Assembly: GCF_019355395.1 (NCBI RefSeq)
Contig: NZ_CP048829.1
Span: 2,335,001-2,399,000 of the forward strand
Direction: 5' to 3'
Length of the DNA: 64,000 bases
Source: Chordicoccus furentiruminis
GTDB lineage: Bacteria; Bacillota; Clostridia; Lachnospirales; Lachnospiraceae
Below, piece by piece: positions 44,661-53,223 of this stretch; the stretch's first letter is position 1; the number at the start of each line of letters is the position of its first letter. The notes under the pieces were generated by a model that worked only from the letters and a program-made list of their open reading frames with translations, did no database searches and was not told where the DNA came from. The position numbers and the translations under genes are program-made.

Positions 44661-45908
44661 TCAGACTACCGCCTCGTTCCTGTGGCGGACACCGTACAGG
44701 CCGTCCCAGACCACCTCGCGGAAACGGGTCGGGTCGGTGTTCCCCTCCGTGGAGATCAGCAGGACCTGGGAATTTTCATCGAGCCCCAGCGCGTCCCGGA
44801 TGCTGTGGTACTGCGGATAGCGGGCGATGGATGCGAGAAAGCCCATCGTGACGGAACCGGACTCGCCGGAGATGATCGTGCTGTCGCCGGCCAGCGGGAC
44901 GCCGTACATCCGGGTGCCTTTGGCGCTCATCCAGTCCGGACAGGCGGCGAAGCCTGCGGCATGGTTCCGGAGAATGTCCCAGGCGATCCGGTTCGGCTCT
45001 CCGCAGGCGAGACCGGCCATAATCGTATCCAGCTTGCCGGTGACGCGGACCGTCTGGCCGGTTCCTTTGGCCGCGGAGCGGTAAAGACAGGCGGCCGCGC
45101 CGGCTTCCACGACGCACATCGTCGGCTCGTCGCCCCTGAAACGGTTCGCGAAATAGCCGATCACTGCGCCGGCCAGCGATCCGACGCCGGCCTGGACGAA
45201 GATATGGGTCGGCCGCTCGATGCCGTCGGCGAGCAGCTGCCGGTCCGCCTCAAGCGCCAGCGTGCCGTAACCCTGCATGATCCAGGCGGGGATGTCGGTG
45301 TAGCCGCGCCATGCGGTGTCCTGTACGATCACGCCGTTCGGATCGGCCTCCGCCTGGGAGGCGGCGAGGCGGACACAGTCGTCATAGTTGAGATTCTCGA
45401 TGGTGACTTCAGCGCCTTCCTTCGCAATGTTGTCGCGGCGGATCTCGGAGGACCCCCATGGCATACGGACGACGGCTTTCTGGCCCAGCTGGTGAGCCGC
45501 CCAGGCGACGCCGCGGCCGTGGTTGCCGTCGGTGGCGGTGTAGAATGTGGTCGCGCCGATGTCCTCGCGAAGCTCGGGAGAGGAGAGCACCTGATACGGG
45601 AGATCATCCACGCTCCGGCCGGTCTTCTTCGCGATGTAGCGCGCCATCGCGTAGGAGCCGCCCAGCACCTTGAAGGCGTTGAGACCGAAGCGGTAGGATT
45701 CGTCCTTCACATAGAGCCCGCCGATGCCCAGATAACGCGCCATATTTTTCAGATTGTGAAGCGGCGTCACCTCGTACTGGGGGAAGGAACGGTGGAAGCG
45801 GAGCGCCCTCCGCACCTCCTCCGGCGTCATGAGAGAAAGCCATTTGTCGCTGGACGGCGGCAGATGGTTCATCGTGAAATCCATCTCCGCGTTATTCGTA
45901 CGGTTCAT
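44661..45908 (-). CDS. dpaL: diaminopropionate ammonia-lyase
   Basis: A 415-residue fold-type II PLP enzyme converting 2,3-diaminopropionate to pyruvate and two ammonia. PLP binds K80 in YRFGLNAFKVLGGSYA, and the catalytic Asp lies in YTATDGNHGRGVAW, as in E. coli YgeX. Further matches are PWGSSEIRRDNIAKEGAEVT and IFVQAGVGSLAGAVIGYFA. ATG 45908 has AGGAGGG 8 nt upstream. It is divergent from another PLP enzyme gene (240-nt spacer), with candidate promoters for both. The ygeW and ygeY partners of the E. coli cluster are absent. Confidence 0.93.
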   Translation of the reverse strand: MNRTNNAEMDFTMNHLPPSSDKWLSLMTPEEVRRALRFHRSFPQYEVTPLHNLKNMARYLGIGGLYVKDESYRFGLNAFKVLGGSYAMARYIAKKTGRSVDDLPYQVLSSPELREDIGATTFYTATDGNHGRGVAWAAHQLGQKAVVRMPWGSSEIRRDNIAKEGAEVTIENLNYDDCVRLAASQAEADPNGVIVQDTAWRGYTDIPAWIMQGYGTLALEADRQLLADGIERPTHIFVQAGVGSLAGAVIGYFANRFRGDEPTMCVVEAGAAACLYRSAAKGTGQTVRVTGKLDTIMAGLACGEPNRIAWDILRNHAAGFAACPDWMSAKGTRMYGVPLAGDSTIISGESGSVTMGFLASIARYPQYHSIRDALGLDENSQVLLISTEGNTDPTRFREVVWDGLYGVRHRNEAVV

Positions 45909-45982
45909 ATCGCAGCCCTCCTGTCCTTTTCTGATTCCGGTCCGTTTCCGCGGCATTCCGGTACGTATTCTTTTCTTTCCTT

Positions 45983-46010
45983 ATCATAGCATGCCGCGGA
46001 CGTATTGCAA
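45983..46010 (-). promoter_or_regulatory. candidate promoter of dpaL
   Basis: Minus strand: TTGCAA (46010-46005), 16-nt spacer, TATGAT (45988-45983) with an extended TGC. It lies 75 nt upstream of the dpaL start. Confidence 0.65.
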
Positions 46011-46049
46011 CAGAAAATAATTTAGGCAATCTGAAAATCTGTTATTCCA

Positions 46050-46078
46050 TTGTATTTCGGGAAACCACGTGATACACT
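46050..46078 (+). promoter_or_regulatory. candidate promoter of the PLP-enzyme operon
   Basis: TTGTAT (46050-46055), 17-nt spacer, TACACT (46073-46078), 69 nt before the start codon at 46148. The two divergent -35 boxes are only 39 nt apart, so a single regulator could control both directions. Confidence 0.6.
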
Positions 46079-46147
46079 TTTTCAATAAAAGAAGCCAGAG
46101 AAGGCTATTATCAGACAGCTGAAGTCCGGCGCATACGGAGGTGCAAT

Positions 46148-47617
46148 ATGATCGACCTGACAGTCAATGAAGAAGGCAGAAAACATAACATCGAGCGGGC
46201 GCGTGAGCAGCACATCATCATTCCGACGATCGCGGAGATGAAGGATCCGGGCAAGATCCCGGAGAAAATCCTTGAGCAGCTGAAGCATGTAGGTCTCTGG
46301 GACGTGAATCCGCTGAACCTTTACCGCGTCACATGGAAGAACGAGCCGAAGGAGTACGGCGGACTCTTCGGCGGCCCCAACTACATCGTTCTGCCGACGG
46401 AGCTGACCGGCGTGAAGGCGAAGATTCTTCTGATGGTCGGCAAGTATTTCCCCACCGGCTGCCACAAGGTAGGCGCTTCCTTCGGCTGTCTGGTGCCGCC
46501 TCTTGTGACGGGACAGTTCGATTCCTCGAAGGACAAGGCTGTCTGGCCTTCCACCGGCAATTACTGCCGCGGCGGCGCGTTCAACTCGAAGCTGCTCGGC
46601 TGCTATTCCATCGCGATTCTTCCGGAAGGCATGAGCCGGGAACGCTTTGACTGGCTGAAAAAGATCGCCTCCGAGATCATCGCCACGCCCGGTTCCGAGT
46701 CCAACGTGAAGGAGATCTTCGACAAGACCCACGAGCTGAAGGCCCGGAAGGATTGCATGATCTTCAACCAGTTCGAGGAGATGGGCAACTATATGTGGCA
46801 TTACAATGTCACGGGAAACGCCATCGCCGAGGCGTTCGACGCCATGAAGGACGAAGACGACCGTCTGTTCGGCGCGATCTTCACCTCCGGATCGGCCGGC
46901 ACGATGGCGGCCGGCGACCGGATCAAGGACCTCTATCCGACCGCGAAGCTGGGTGTCGGCGAGGCGCTGCAGTGCCCGACGCTTCTTGAGAACGGCTTCG
47001 GTGCTCACCGCATCGAAGGAATCGGTGACAAGCATGTGCCGTGGATCCACAACGTGAAGAACACGGACCTGGTGGTGGACATCGATGATGAGGATTCCCA
47101 GAAGGTGCTCCGCCTCTTCAACGAGCCGGAGGGACGGGCTTATCTCGCGAGCGTCGGCGTGCCGCAGCAGACCGTTGACCAGCTGAGCCTCTTCGGTATC
47201 TCCGGTATCGCGAACATGCTCTGCGCGATCAAGATGGCCAAGTACTACGAGCTGACTGAGCATGACGTCGTCGCGTCGGTGCTCACGGATTCGGCGGTGA
47301 TGTATGAGTCGAGAGTGAAGGAGCTCGAGGAGGCGGACGGCGCCTACACGAGAGAGATGGCCGCGGTTGACTTCCATACGCATATCCTCGGCGAGAAGAC
47401 GGACAACATGCAGGAGCTGACCTATGCGGACCGCAAGCGGGTGCACAATCTCAAGTACTACACCTGGGTTGAGCAGCAGGGCAAGGCATCCGAGGAGCTG
47501 AACGCCCAGTGGTACGATACGGAGCACACATGGGATGAGGTCAAGAAGGACGCGGACCGTGTGGACGACATGATCCGTGAGTTCAATGAGGAGGTCGGCC
47601 TGATCAAAGAGCTTTGA
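46148..47617 (+). CDS. uncharacterised fold-type II PLP-dependent enzyme
   Basis: A 489-residue protein of the tryptophan-synthase-beta/cysteine-synthase superfamily. K107 in YFPTGCHKVGASFGC is in the position of the Schiff-base lysine, PSTGNYCRGGAFNSKLLG corresponds to the substrate carboxylate loop (SxGNxG), and FTSGSAGTMAAGDRI to the Gly-rich phosphate loop. The ~110 residues after the core (DFHTHILGEKTDNMQ onward) look like a family-specific extension. It is too divergent for me to name a substrate. GGAGGTG precedes the ATG. It is followed 21 nt later by a threonine-synthase-like gene, and is divergent from dpaL. Confidence 0.82.
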   Translation: MIDLTVNEEGRKHNIERAREQHIIIPTIAEMKDPGKIPEKILEQLKHVGLWDVNPLNLYRVTWKNEPKEYGGLFGGPNYIVLPTELTGVKAKILLMVGKYFPTGCHKVGASFGCLVPPLVTGQFDSSKDKAVWPSTGNYCRGGAFNSKLLGCYSIAILPEGMSRERFDWLKKIASEIIATPGSESNVKEIFDKTHELKARKDCMIFNQFEEMGNYMWHYNVTGNAIAEAFDAMKDEDDRLFGAIFTSGSAGTMAAGDRIKDLYPTAKLGVGEALQCPTLLENGFGAHRIEGIGDKHVPWIHNVKNTDLVVDIDDEDSQKVLRLFNEPEGRAYLASVGVPQQTVDQLSLFGISGIANMLCAIKMAKYYELTEHDVVASVLTDSAVMYESRVKELEEADGAYTREMAAVDFHTHILGEKTDNMQELTYADRKRVHNLKYYTWVEQQGKASEELNAQWYDTEHTWDEVKKDADRVDDMIREFNEEVGLIKEL

Positions 47618-47638
47618 CCGGCGGAAAGGCGGCGTTTT

Positions 47639-48886
47639 ATGAGCTATGTCATGGATGCGAAATGCACGGTCTGCGGTCACGTCTTTCCGGCGGGGCCGGA
47701 GACGACGGTCTGCCCGGACTGCGGGGGCATTCTCGATATTGAGTACGACTATGACGCGATCCGTTCCGCGCTGACGAAGGAGACGCTGGCGGGCAGGACG
47801 GACCGGACGATGTGGCGCTACATGGAATTTCTTCCGGTAGACGGAATCGGCAGCCGCCCGCGGCTCCGCGTGGGAGGATCGCCGCTGTACCGGGCGGACC
47901 GGCTCGCGAAGACGCTGGGTGTGAAAACCCTGTATATCAAGGATGACGGACAGAATCCGACCGCGTCCCTCAAGGACAGGGCGTCGGCGATGGCCGTCGT
48001 CAAGGCGGAGGAGGCGGGAAAGGAGATCATCGCCTGCTCCTCCACCGGCAACGCGGCCAGCTCGCTGGCCGGGAACGCCGCGGCGGCCGGGCACCAGACC
48101 TTTATCTTTGTCCCTGCCCGTGCGCCGAAGGGCAAGGTGGCGCAGCTGATGATGTTCGGCGCCCATGTCATCTCGGTGGAAGGAAGCTATGAGGACACGT
48201 TCCGTCTCTCCGCGGAGGCGATCGACCGCTGGGGCTGGTACAACCGGAATGCAGCCATCAACCCGTACCTGATGGAAGGAAAGAAGACGGTCTCGCTGGA
48301 AATCGCGGAGCAGCTCGGTTTCCGGATGCCGGATTATGTGGCGGTCTCCGTCGGGGACGGCTGTACGATCGCCGGTGTCTGGAAGGGATTCCGGGATCTC
48401 TACGAGGCCGGCTTCATCGACCGGCTTCCGAGACTGATCAGCGTGCAGGCGGAGGGGTGTTGCCCGATCAACACCGCAGCCGCCGCGCATACGATGAAAT
48501 GGAAGCCTCAGGAGGAAAATACAATCGCCGACTCCATCGCGGTCGGGGTGCCCCGCAATCCGGTGAAGGCGCTCCGCGCGATCGAGGAGTCTCACGGCGT
48601 CGCGGTGAATGTCTCGGATGAGGAAATTCTCGCGGCGATGAGGCTGCTGGGAAGGGAAGCCGGTGTGTTCGCGGAACCGGCCGGCGCAGCGGGCACGGCG
48701 GGTGTGAAGAAGGCACTGGAGACAGGTCTGATCGGGAAGGACGCTGAAGTGGTCTCCCTTGTGACCGGCAACGGGCTGAAGGATGTCAGCAACGCGATCC
48801 GTGCGGCCGGCGAGCCGATCCGGATCCCGCCTGAGATGGACCGGCTGCTGGAGGCATTCGCGGAAAAGGGGCTGATGAAGGACTGA
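47639..48886 (+). CDS. thrC: threonine synthase-like PLP enzyme with zinc ribbon
   Basis: A 415-residue fold-type II PLP enzyme. A CxxC...CxxC zinc ribbon (C9, C12, C25, C28) precedes the catalytic domain. The PLP lysine is in DGQNPTASLKDRASAMAV, the carboxylate loop is SSTGNAASSLAGNAAAAG and the glycine-rich loop is VSVGDGCTIAGVWKG. Threonine synthase (O-phosphohomoserine to threonine) is the best family match. Its genetic setting, next to an ammonia-lyase and an unknown PLP enzyme rather than hom or thrB, leaves open a related beta- or gamma-elimination role. SD-like GGCGG is weak; coupling to the gene upstream (21-nt gap) is likely. Confidence 0.8.
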   Translation: MSYVMDAKCTVCGHVFPAGPETTVCPDCGGILDIEYDYDAIRSALTKETLAGRTDRTMWRYMEFLPVDGIGSRPRLRVGGSPLYRADRLAKTLGVKTLYIKDDGQNPTASLKDRASAMAVVKAEEAGKEIIACSSTGNAASSLAGNAAAAGHQTFIFVPARAPKGKVAQLMMFGAHVISVEGSYEDTFRLSAEAIDRWGWYNRNAAINPYLMEGKKTVSLEIAEQLGFRMPDYVAVSVGDGCTIAGVWKGFRDLYEAGFIDRLPRLISVQAEGCCPINTAAAAHTMKWKPQEENTIADSIAVGVPRNPVKALRAIEESHGVAVNVSDEEILAAMRLLGREAGVFAEPAGAAGTAGVKKALETGLIGKDAEVVSLVTGNGLKDVSNAIRAAGEPIRIPPEMDRLLEAFAEKGLMKD

Positions 48887-48942
48887 GGCGAAATCCGGGG
48901 TTCCCGTCGCGGACGGACCGGGTAAGGAGAGGACGGATCAGA

Positions 48943-49362
48943 ATGGCAAAGCAGCTTACTACGTTTATTTCCAATACGCCGGGAGCGCTGGCTGCCTTCT
49001 GCGGCGTGCTGAAGGAGAACGGCATCGATATGCGGGCCATGAACGTCTCGGATGCCATGGACTTCGGCATCGTCCGGGTGATCGTCAGCGATACCGGCAG
49101 GGCAAAGGCGAAACTCGAGGAACAGGGGTACATCTGTCAGGTGAAGGATGTGCTCGTCATCGAAGTGGAGGATCATCCGGGGGCGCTGGTGGCTCTTCTG
49201 CGGACGCTGGGCGCGTTCGGCGTCAATCTGGATTATACCTACGCGCTTTTCTCGCGCCATGAGGGCACCGCCGGTTTCGTCATCAAGACCGAGAACCGGG
49301 AAGAGGCAGTCCGGGCGCTTTCAGAGGCCGGGCTTCGTCCGATTCCGGACGGGGAACTGTAA
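48943..49362 (+). CDS. tandem ACT-domain amino acid-binding protein
   Basis: A 139-residue protein made of two ACT domains: the first begins LTTFISNTPGALAAFCGVLK and the second LVIEVEDHPGALVALLRTLG. ACT domains bind amino acids and modulate enzymes or transporters. With no catalytic domain, it is probably a ligand-binding regulator for the PLP enzymes encoded just before it (56-nt gap). The ATG follows AAGGAGAGGAC. A rho-independent terminator lies about 110 nt downstream, closing the operon. Confidence 0.9.
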   Translation: MAKQLTTFISNTPGALAAFCGVLKENGIDMRAMNVSDAMDFGIVRVIVSDTGRAKAKLEEQGYICQVKDVLVIEVEDHPGALVALLRTLGAFGVNLDYTYALFSRHEGTAGFVIKTENREEAVRALSEAGLRPIPDGEL

Positions 49363-49473
49363 GACACTTCCGGACCGGGACTGATCTCTGCAGCGTCATG
49401 TCTGCGCTGCAGTTCCGGGCGGTGAACTGTGAGCCGGTGCCGGAGGGCGCCATATAGAGAGAGCCCGCGTGAC

Positions 49474-49510
49474 GCGGCTGTCGGAACGAAGCTCCGGCAG
49501 CCGCTTTTTT
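49474..49510 (+). terminator. rho-independent terminator after the PLP-enzyme operon
   Basis: Stem 49474-49485 (GCGGCTGTCGGA) with 49493-49504 (TCCGGCAGCCGC), one G-T pair, followed by TTTTTT at 49505-49510. TATGAT at 49547-49552 further on may be a -10 for the ABC operon; its -35 is unclear. Confidence 0.88.
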
Positions 49511-49598
49511 CTGTCTGCCGTTCAATCTTTCTACACATTTGCTATCTATGATAGAAAAACGTGTCAACGGAACAAGCATGCAGGAGGAGGCGGAGCAA

Positions 49599-50618
49599 TT
49601 GATTGAAGTCAGGCACCTGACAAAACTCTACGGCGGGCACGCCGCGGTCGACGACCTGAGCTTTACGGTCGAGGACGGCACGATCTACGGATTCCTCGGC
49701 GCGAACGGCGCGGGCAAATCGACGACGATGAATATCATGACCGGCTATCTCGCGCCCACGGACGGCGAGGTGATCATCAACGGCCACAACATTCTCGATG
49801 AGCCGGAGGAGGCCAAGCGGACCATCGGCTATCTTCCCGAGATTCCTCCGGTTTATCCGGATATGACGGTATACGAATACCTGAGGTTCGCCGCCGAAAT
49901 CAAGAAAATACCGAAGGCGGAGCGGGAGGACCAGATCGAACAGGCGGCAGGAGAACTGGAGCTGGGAGATGTGACGGACCGGCTGATCCGGAATCTTTCC
50001 AAAGGGTACCGTCAGCGGGTCGGCTTCGCCCAGGCGCTGCTGGGAGAGCCGGAGACGCTTATCCTTGACGAGCCCACCGTCGGACTGGACCCGCGTCAGA
50101 TTATCGAGATCCGCGATCTGATCCGGAAGCTGGGGCAGACGCATACCGTGATCCTCAGCTCTCATATCCTCGCCGAAGTCAGCGAGGTCTGCGACAAGGT
50201 GCTGATCATCAACAAGGGCCGCTTTGTGGCCTGCGACACGCCGGATCATCTTGCCGCGGAGCGGGAACGGGGCGCGACGCTGACCGTGCATGCTGAGGGT
50301 ACGCCGGCCGAGCTTGAAGCGGCGGTCCGGACGGTTCCCGGCGTGACGGATGTCTCCTCGTTCACCGAAAACGGGGAGAGCTGCGTCAGGATCGCGGTTC
50401 CGGGGGATCAGGATATCCGCGCCGAAGTCAGCCGCGCGCTGATGCAGGCCGGACTGATGATCCTTGAGATGCGGACTGAGAAGGAAAGCCTGGAGTCGAT
50501 TTTCCTCGAACTGACGCAGGGAGAGGAGCATGCTTCCGGGGAAGCGGAGGGGCCGGCGCCGGCCGCCGAGAAGCTCCGCCTCAGGAAGGCAGACGGCGTG
50601 AACGGGGAGGATGACTGA
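49599..50618 (+). CDS. ABC transporter ATP-binding protein, GldA-like
   Basis: A 339-residue ATPase subunit. Walker A is GANGAGKST, the Q loop lies before YLPEIPPVYPDMTVYEYLR, the signature is NLSKGYRQRVGFAQAL, and Walker B is LILDEPTVGLDP with H-loop SSHIL. A C-terminal DUF4162-like domain follows (about 235-315). I choose TTG 49599: AGGAGG ends exactly 8 nt upstream and the protein then starts (M)IEVRHLTKLYGG like its relatives. ATG 49578 would add seven residues with no clear ribosome binding site. Its stop overlaps the permease start (TGATG). Transported substrate unknown. Confidence 0.9.
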   Translation: MIEVRHLTKLYGGHAAVDDLSFTVEDGTIYGFLGANGAGKSTTMNIMTGYLAPTDGEVIINGHNILDEPEEAKRTIGYLPEIPPVYPDMTVYEYLRFAAEIKKIPKAEREDQIEQAAGELELGDVTDRLIRNLSKGYRQRVGFAQALLGEPETLILDEPTVGLDPRQIIEIRDLIRKLGQTHTVILSSHILAEVSEVCDKVLIINKGRFVACDTPDHLAAERERGATLTVHAEGTPAELEAAVRTVPGVTDVSSFTENGESCVRIAVPGDQDIRAEVSRALMQAGLMILEMRTEKESLESIFLELTQGEEHASGEAEGPAPAAEKLRLRKADGVNGEDD

Positions 50619-51481
50619 TGGGTGCGGTATACAGGAAAGAGATGCGGGGCTGCTTCACCAACATGACAGGCGCCATCGCGGTGGCCGCGTCGCTTCTGAT
50701 CGCGGGACTGATGTTCCGCTACTATAATCTCTATTACGGCGTGCTCACGCTTCACTACGCGGTGAGTAACTGCGCGCTGATCTTTTACATCGTGGTGCCG
50801 ATTCTCTCGATGCGCGTGTTCGCGGAGGAGCGGCGGCAGCGGACCGATCAGCTCCTGTTCACTTCGCCGGAGAGCGTATTCTCCATCGTGATGGGGAAGT
50901 ATCTTGCGCTGGTGAGTATCCTCGCGATTCCGACGGCGGTGATGTGCTTCTTCCCGCTGATCATGCGCGCTTTCGGGGCGGAGACGCTGGGCTGGGACTA
51001 CGCCTGCATTCTGGCCTGGTTCCTGATGGGCGCCGCCTACCTCGCGGTGGGGATGTTCATCTCCAGCTGCACGGAGAGCGCGGTGATCGCGGCGATCCTC
51101 AGTATCCTGTTCGTCTTTTTCACCCAGATGCTGAGCGGCGTGTTCACAATTTTAAGCACCAGTGCGGTGACGGCACTTCTGTTCCTGATCGTGCTGGGCG
51201 GACTGGCGGGCCTCCTGATGTATTTCATGACGAAACATGTCTTGATCAGCGCAGGACTCGGCGGGGGAATCGCGGCCGCGTCCGTCATCGGGTATCTTGT
51301 GCGGCCGGACTGGTTCAGCGGCCGTACGGAGTCCATTCTGCGGGTGCTGGATTTCTCAACGCATTTCTCGGATTTCGCGGGCGGGTCGCTGAGCATCGGC
51401 AACCTGCTGTTTTTCGTGTCCTATATTGTGATTGGGATCGGACTGACCGTGCAGTCGATTGAGAAGAGACGCTGGAGCTGA
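50618..51481 (+). CDS. ABC-2 type permease, GldF-like
   Basis: A 287-residue membrane protein with six predicted helices: AVAASLLIAGLMF, LIFYIVVPILSMRVF, LVSILAIPTAVMCFFPLI, ILAWFLMGAAYLAVGMFI, VIAAILSILFVFFTQML and a final LLFFVSYIVIGIGLTV. The RVFAEERRQRTDQLLFTSPES loop is typical of the GldF/NosY permease group. The start codon overlaps the ATPase stop, and the third gene follows after 14 nt. In Bacteroidetes GldFG supports gliding, but Clostridia that carry this set do not glide, so the cargo is unknown. Confidence 0.88.
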   Translation: MGAVYRKEMRGCFTNMTGAIAVAASLLIAGLMFRYYNLYYGVLTLHYAVSNCALIFYIVVPILSMRVFAEERRQRTDQLLFTSPESVFSIVMGKYLALVSILAIPTAVMCFFPLIMRAFGAETLGWDYACILAWFLMGAAYLAVGMFISSCTESAVIAAILSILFVFFTQMLSGVFTILSTSAVTALLFLIVLGGLAGLLMYFMTKHVLISAGLGGGIAAASVIGYLVRPDWFSGRTESILRVLDFSTHFSDFAGGSLSIGNLLFFVSYIVIGIGLTVQSIEKRRWS

Positions 51482-51495
51482 GGAGGGACGGAAGC

Positions 51496-53139
51496 ATGAT
51501 GAGAAAGAAACAGAAAAAAACGGAGCAGTCTCCTCAGATCCGGTCGCGCAGGAGGCGTCTGGCCGCGAACGGGACCTATGCCGCAGCGATGACGGCGATT
51601 CTGGTCGCAGCGGTGGTCGTGGTGAATTTCATCGTCGCCGCGCTGCCGTCGAAGTTCACGGTCTTTGATGTGACAGCCTCCAAGCTGTATTCGGTCGGAA
51701 AGACGACGAAATCGCTGCTGGACAGCCTGAGCGGCGACGTAACGCTCAATCTGATCACCCAGACCGGTCAGGAGGACCAGACGATCGTCAAACTCCTCGA
51801 GAATTATGCCGGGGAATCGAAGCATGTCACATTCCGGGAGATCGACTCCGTGTCGGATCCGACCTTCGTCAAGAAGTACACGGACAGCTCCGTGACGCTG
51901 AACAGCGTGATCGTCGTTTCCGGGAACCGGTCAAAAGTCGTGGATTACAACGACATGTACGCTTACTCCGACTACTATTCCCAGTCGGCTGATTCCTTCG
52001 ACGGGGAAGGGAAAATCACCAGCGCAATCGCCTATGTGACCGGCGGGAGCGGCGCGAAAGTCTACTATACGACAGGCCACAAGGAGCTGGAGCTGGGGTC
52101 GGAGATGAAGGACGCCTTCGGGAAGGCGAACGTCGAGACGGCGAGCCTGAATCTGCTGAGCTCGGAGATCCCGGACGACTGCACGGCGCTGATTTCCTTC
52201 TGCCCGCAGCAGGATTACACGGCGGATGAGGTGAAGAAGGTCACCGATTATCTCGCGGACGGCGGCCATGCGCTGCTCGTGACGGCACCTGCGCTGTGGA
52301 CCGGCGCCTCGACGCCGAAGTTCGACTCCATCGTGGCCGCGTACGGTCTCAGCCGGTCGGGCGGCGCGGTGCTGGAGGGCGACCAGAGCCACTACACCCA
52401 GATCCCTTATCTGCTGGTCCCGAATGTCTCGGCCTCCTCGGAAGTGACGAAGAATCTGACGAACGAGAACATCGTGGTGGGGATGTCGGACGGCATTCAG
52501 ATCGGAGAGAGCGAGGACGCGTCCTACACAGTCACACCGCTGCTCACCACGAGTGACAGCGCCTATCTGAAGACGGATCTCTCTTCGACGTATGAGAAGG
52601 AGTCGGGAGACGCCTCGGGCGAGTACACACTCGGCGTAGCGGTGGAGCAGACCTATTCGAATGACGACAAGGGGAAATCGGATATGGATGCGTCCGCTTC
52701 CGGGACGGAATCTGCCGCTTCTTCTTCCGTGAAGACGGATGTTTCCGCGGACGCGGCCGGATCGGGCGCGGTGACGACGGTGAGCGGCGCGGAGACGTCG
52801 GCCGGTCACGGCTCCGGCAGTGTGAAGAACGAGACGGCCAAAGAGATGAAGCTTCTTTATTTCACGACGCCGACGACCTTCAGTGCTGAAGCGCTGTCCC
52901 TTCTGATTCAGCAGCAGGCGGATCTGCCCACCGGCAACGATGATCTTTTCGCGTCGATCGTCACGTATCTTACGGATCAGAAGGTGACGGTGTCCGTGGC
53001 GGCGAAATCGACTTCGGCGCCTCAGACAACGATCAACAGCGGCGCGGTGTCGATGCTCGGCAATCTGTTCATGATCCTGCTCCCGGCCGCTGTGCTGATC
53101 GCCGGCTTCGCCGTCTGGGGAAGACGCAGGAAGAGATGA
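51496..53139 (+). CDS. GldG-like ABC-transporter auxiliary protein
   Basis: A 547-residue protein anchored by an N-terminal helix (TAILVAAVVVVNFIVAALPS, about 34-53) and a C-terminal helix (LGNLFMILLPAAVLIAGFAVW). The external part has the GldG/ABC-type auxiliary domain: FDVTASKLYSVGKTTKSLL and VYYTTGHKELELGSEM. A Ser/Ala-rich low-complexity insert sits around residues 393-450 and may be a flexible surface linker. ATG 51496 has GGAGGGACGG upstream. Third gene of the exporter operon. Confidence 0.85.
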   Translation: MMRKKQKKTEQSPQIRSRRRRLAANGTYAAAMTAILVAAVVVVNFIVAALPSKFTVFDVTASKLYSVGKTTKSLLDSLSGDVTLNLITQTGQEDQTIVKLLENYAGESKHVTFREIDSVSDPTFVKKYTDSSVTLNSVIVVSGNRSKVVDYNDMYAYSDYYSQSADSFDGEGKITSAIAYVTGGSGAKVYYTTGHKELELGSEMKDAFGKANVETASLNLLSSEIPDDCTALISFCPQQDYTADEVKKVTDYLADGGHALLVTAPALWTGASTPKFDSIVAAYGLSRSGGAVLEGDQSHYTQIPYLLVPNVSASSEVTKNLTNENIVVGMSDGIQIGESEDASYTVTPLLTTSDSAYLKTDLSSTYEKESGDASGEYTLGVAVEQTYSNDDKGKSDMDASASGTESAASSSVKTDVSADAAGSGAVTTVSGAETSAGHGSGSVKNETAKEMKLLYFTTPTTFSAEALSLLIQQQADLPTGNDDLFASIVTYLTDQKVTVSVAAKSTSAPQTTINSGAVSMLGNLFMILLPAAVLIAGFAVWGRRRKR

Positions 53140-53223
53140 TGAAAGAGGCTCGAAAAGGCAGCCGGCATATGAACCGGAAGGAATCCGGAAGACGGCACCC
53201 GTTTCGGGAACAGGAGAAATGAG

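Noticed and set aside
46082-48595. 837-codon open frame on the minus strand
   Set aside because: It is fully antisense to two well-supported PLP-enzyme genes, has a His/Arg/Leu-rich composition typical of antisense frames in GC-rich DNA, and shows no motif.
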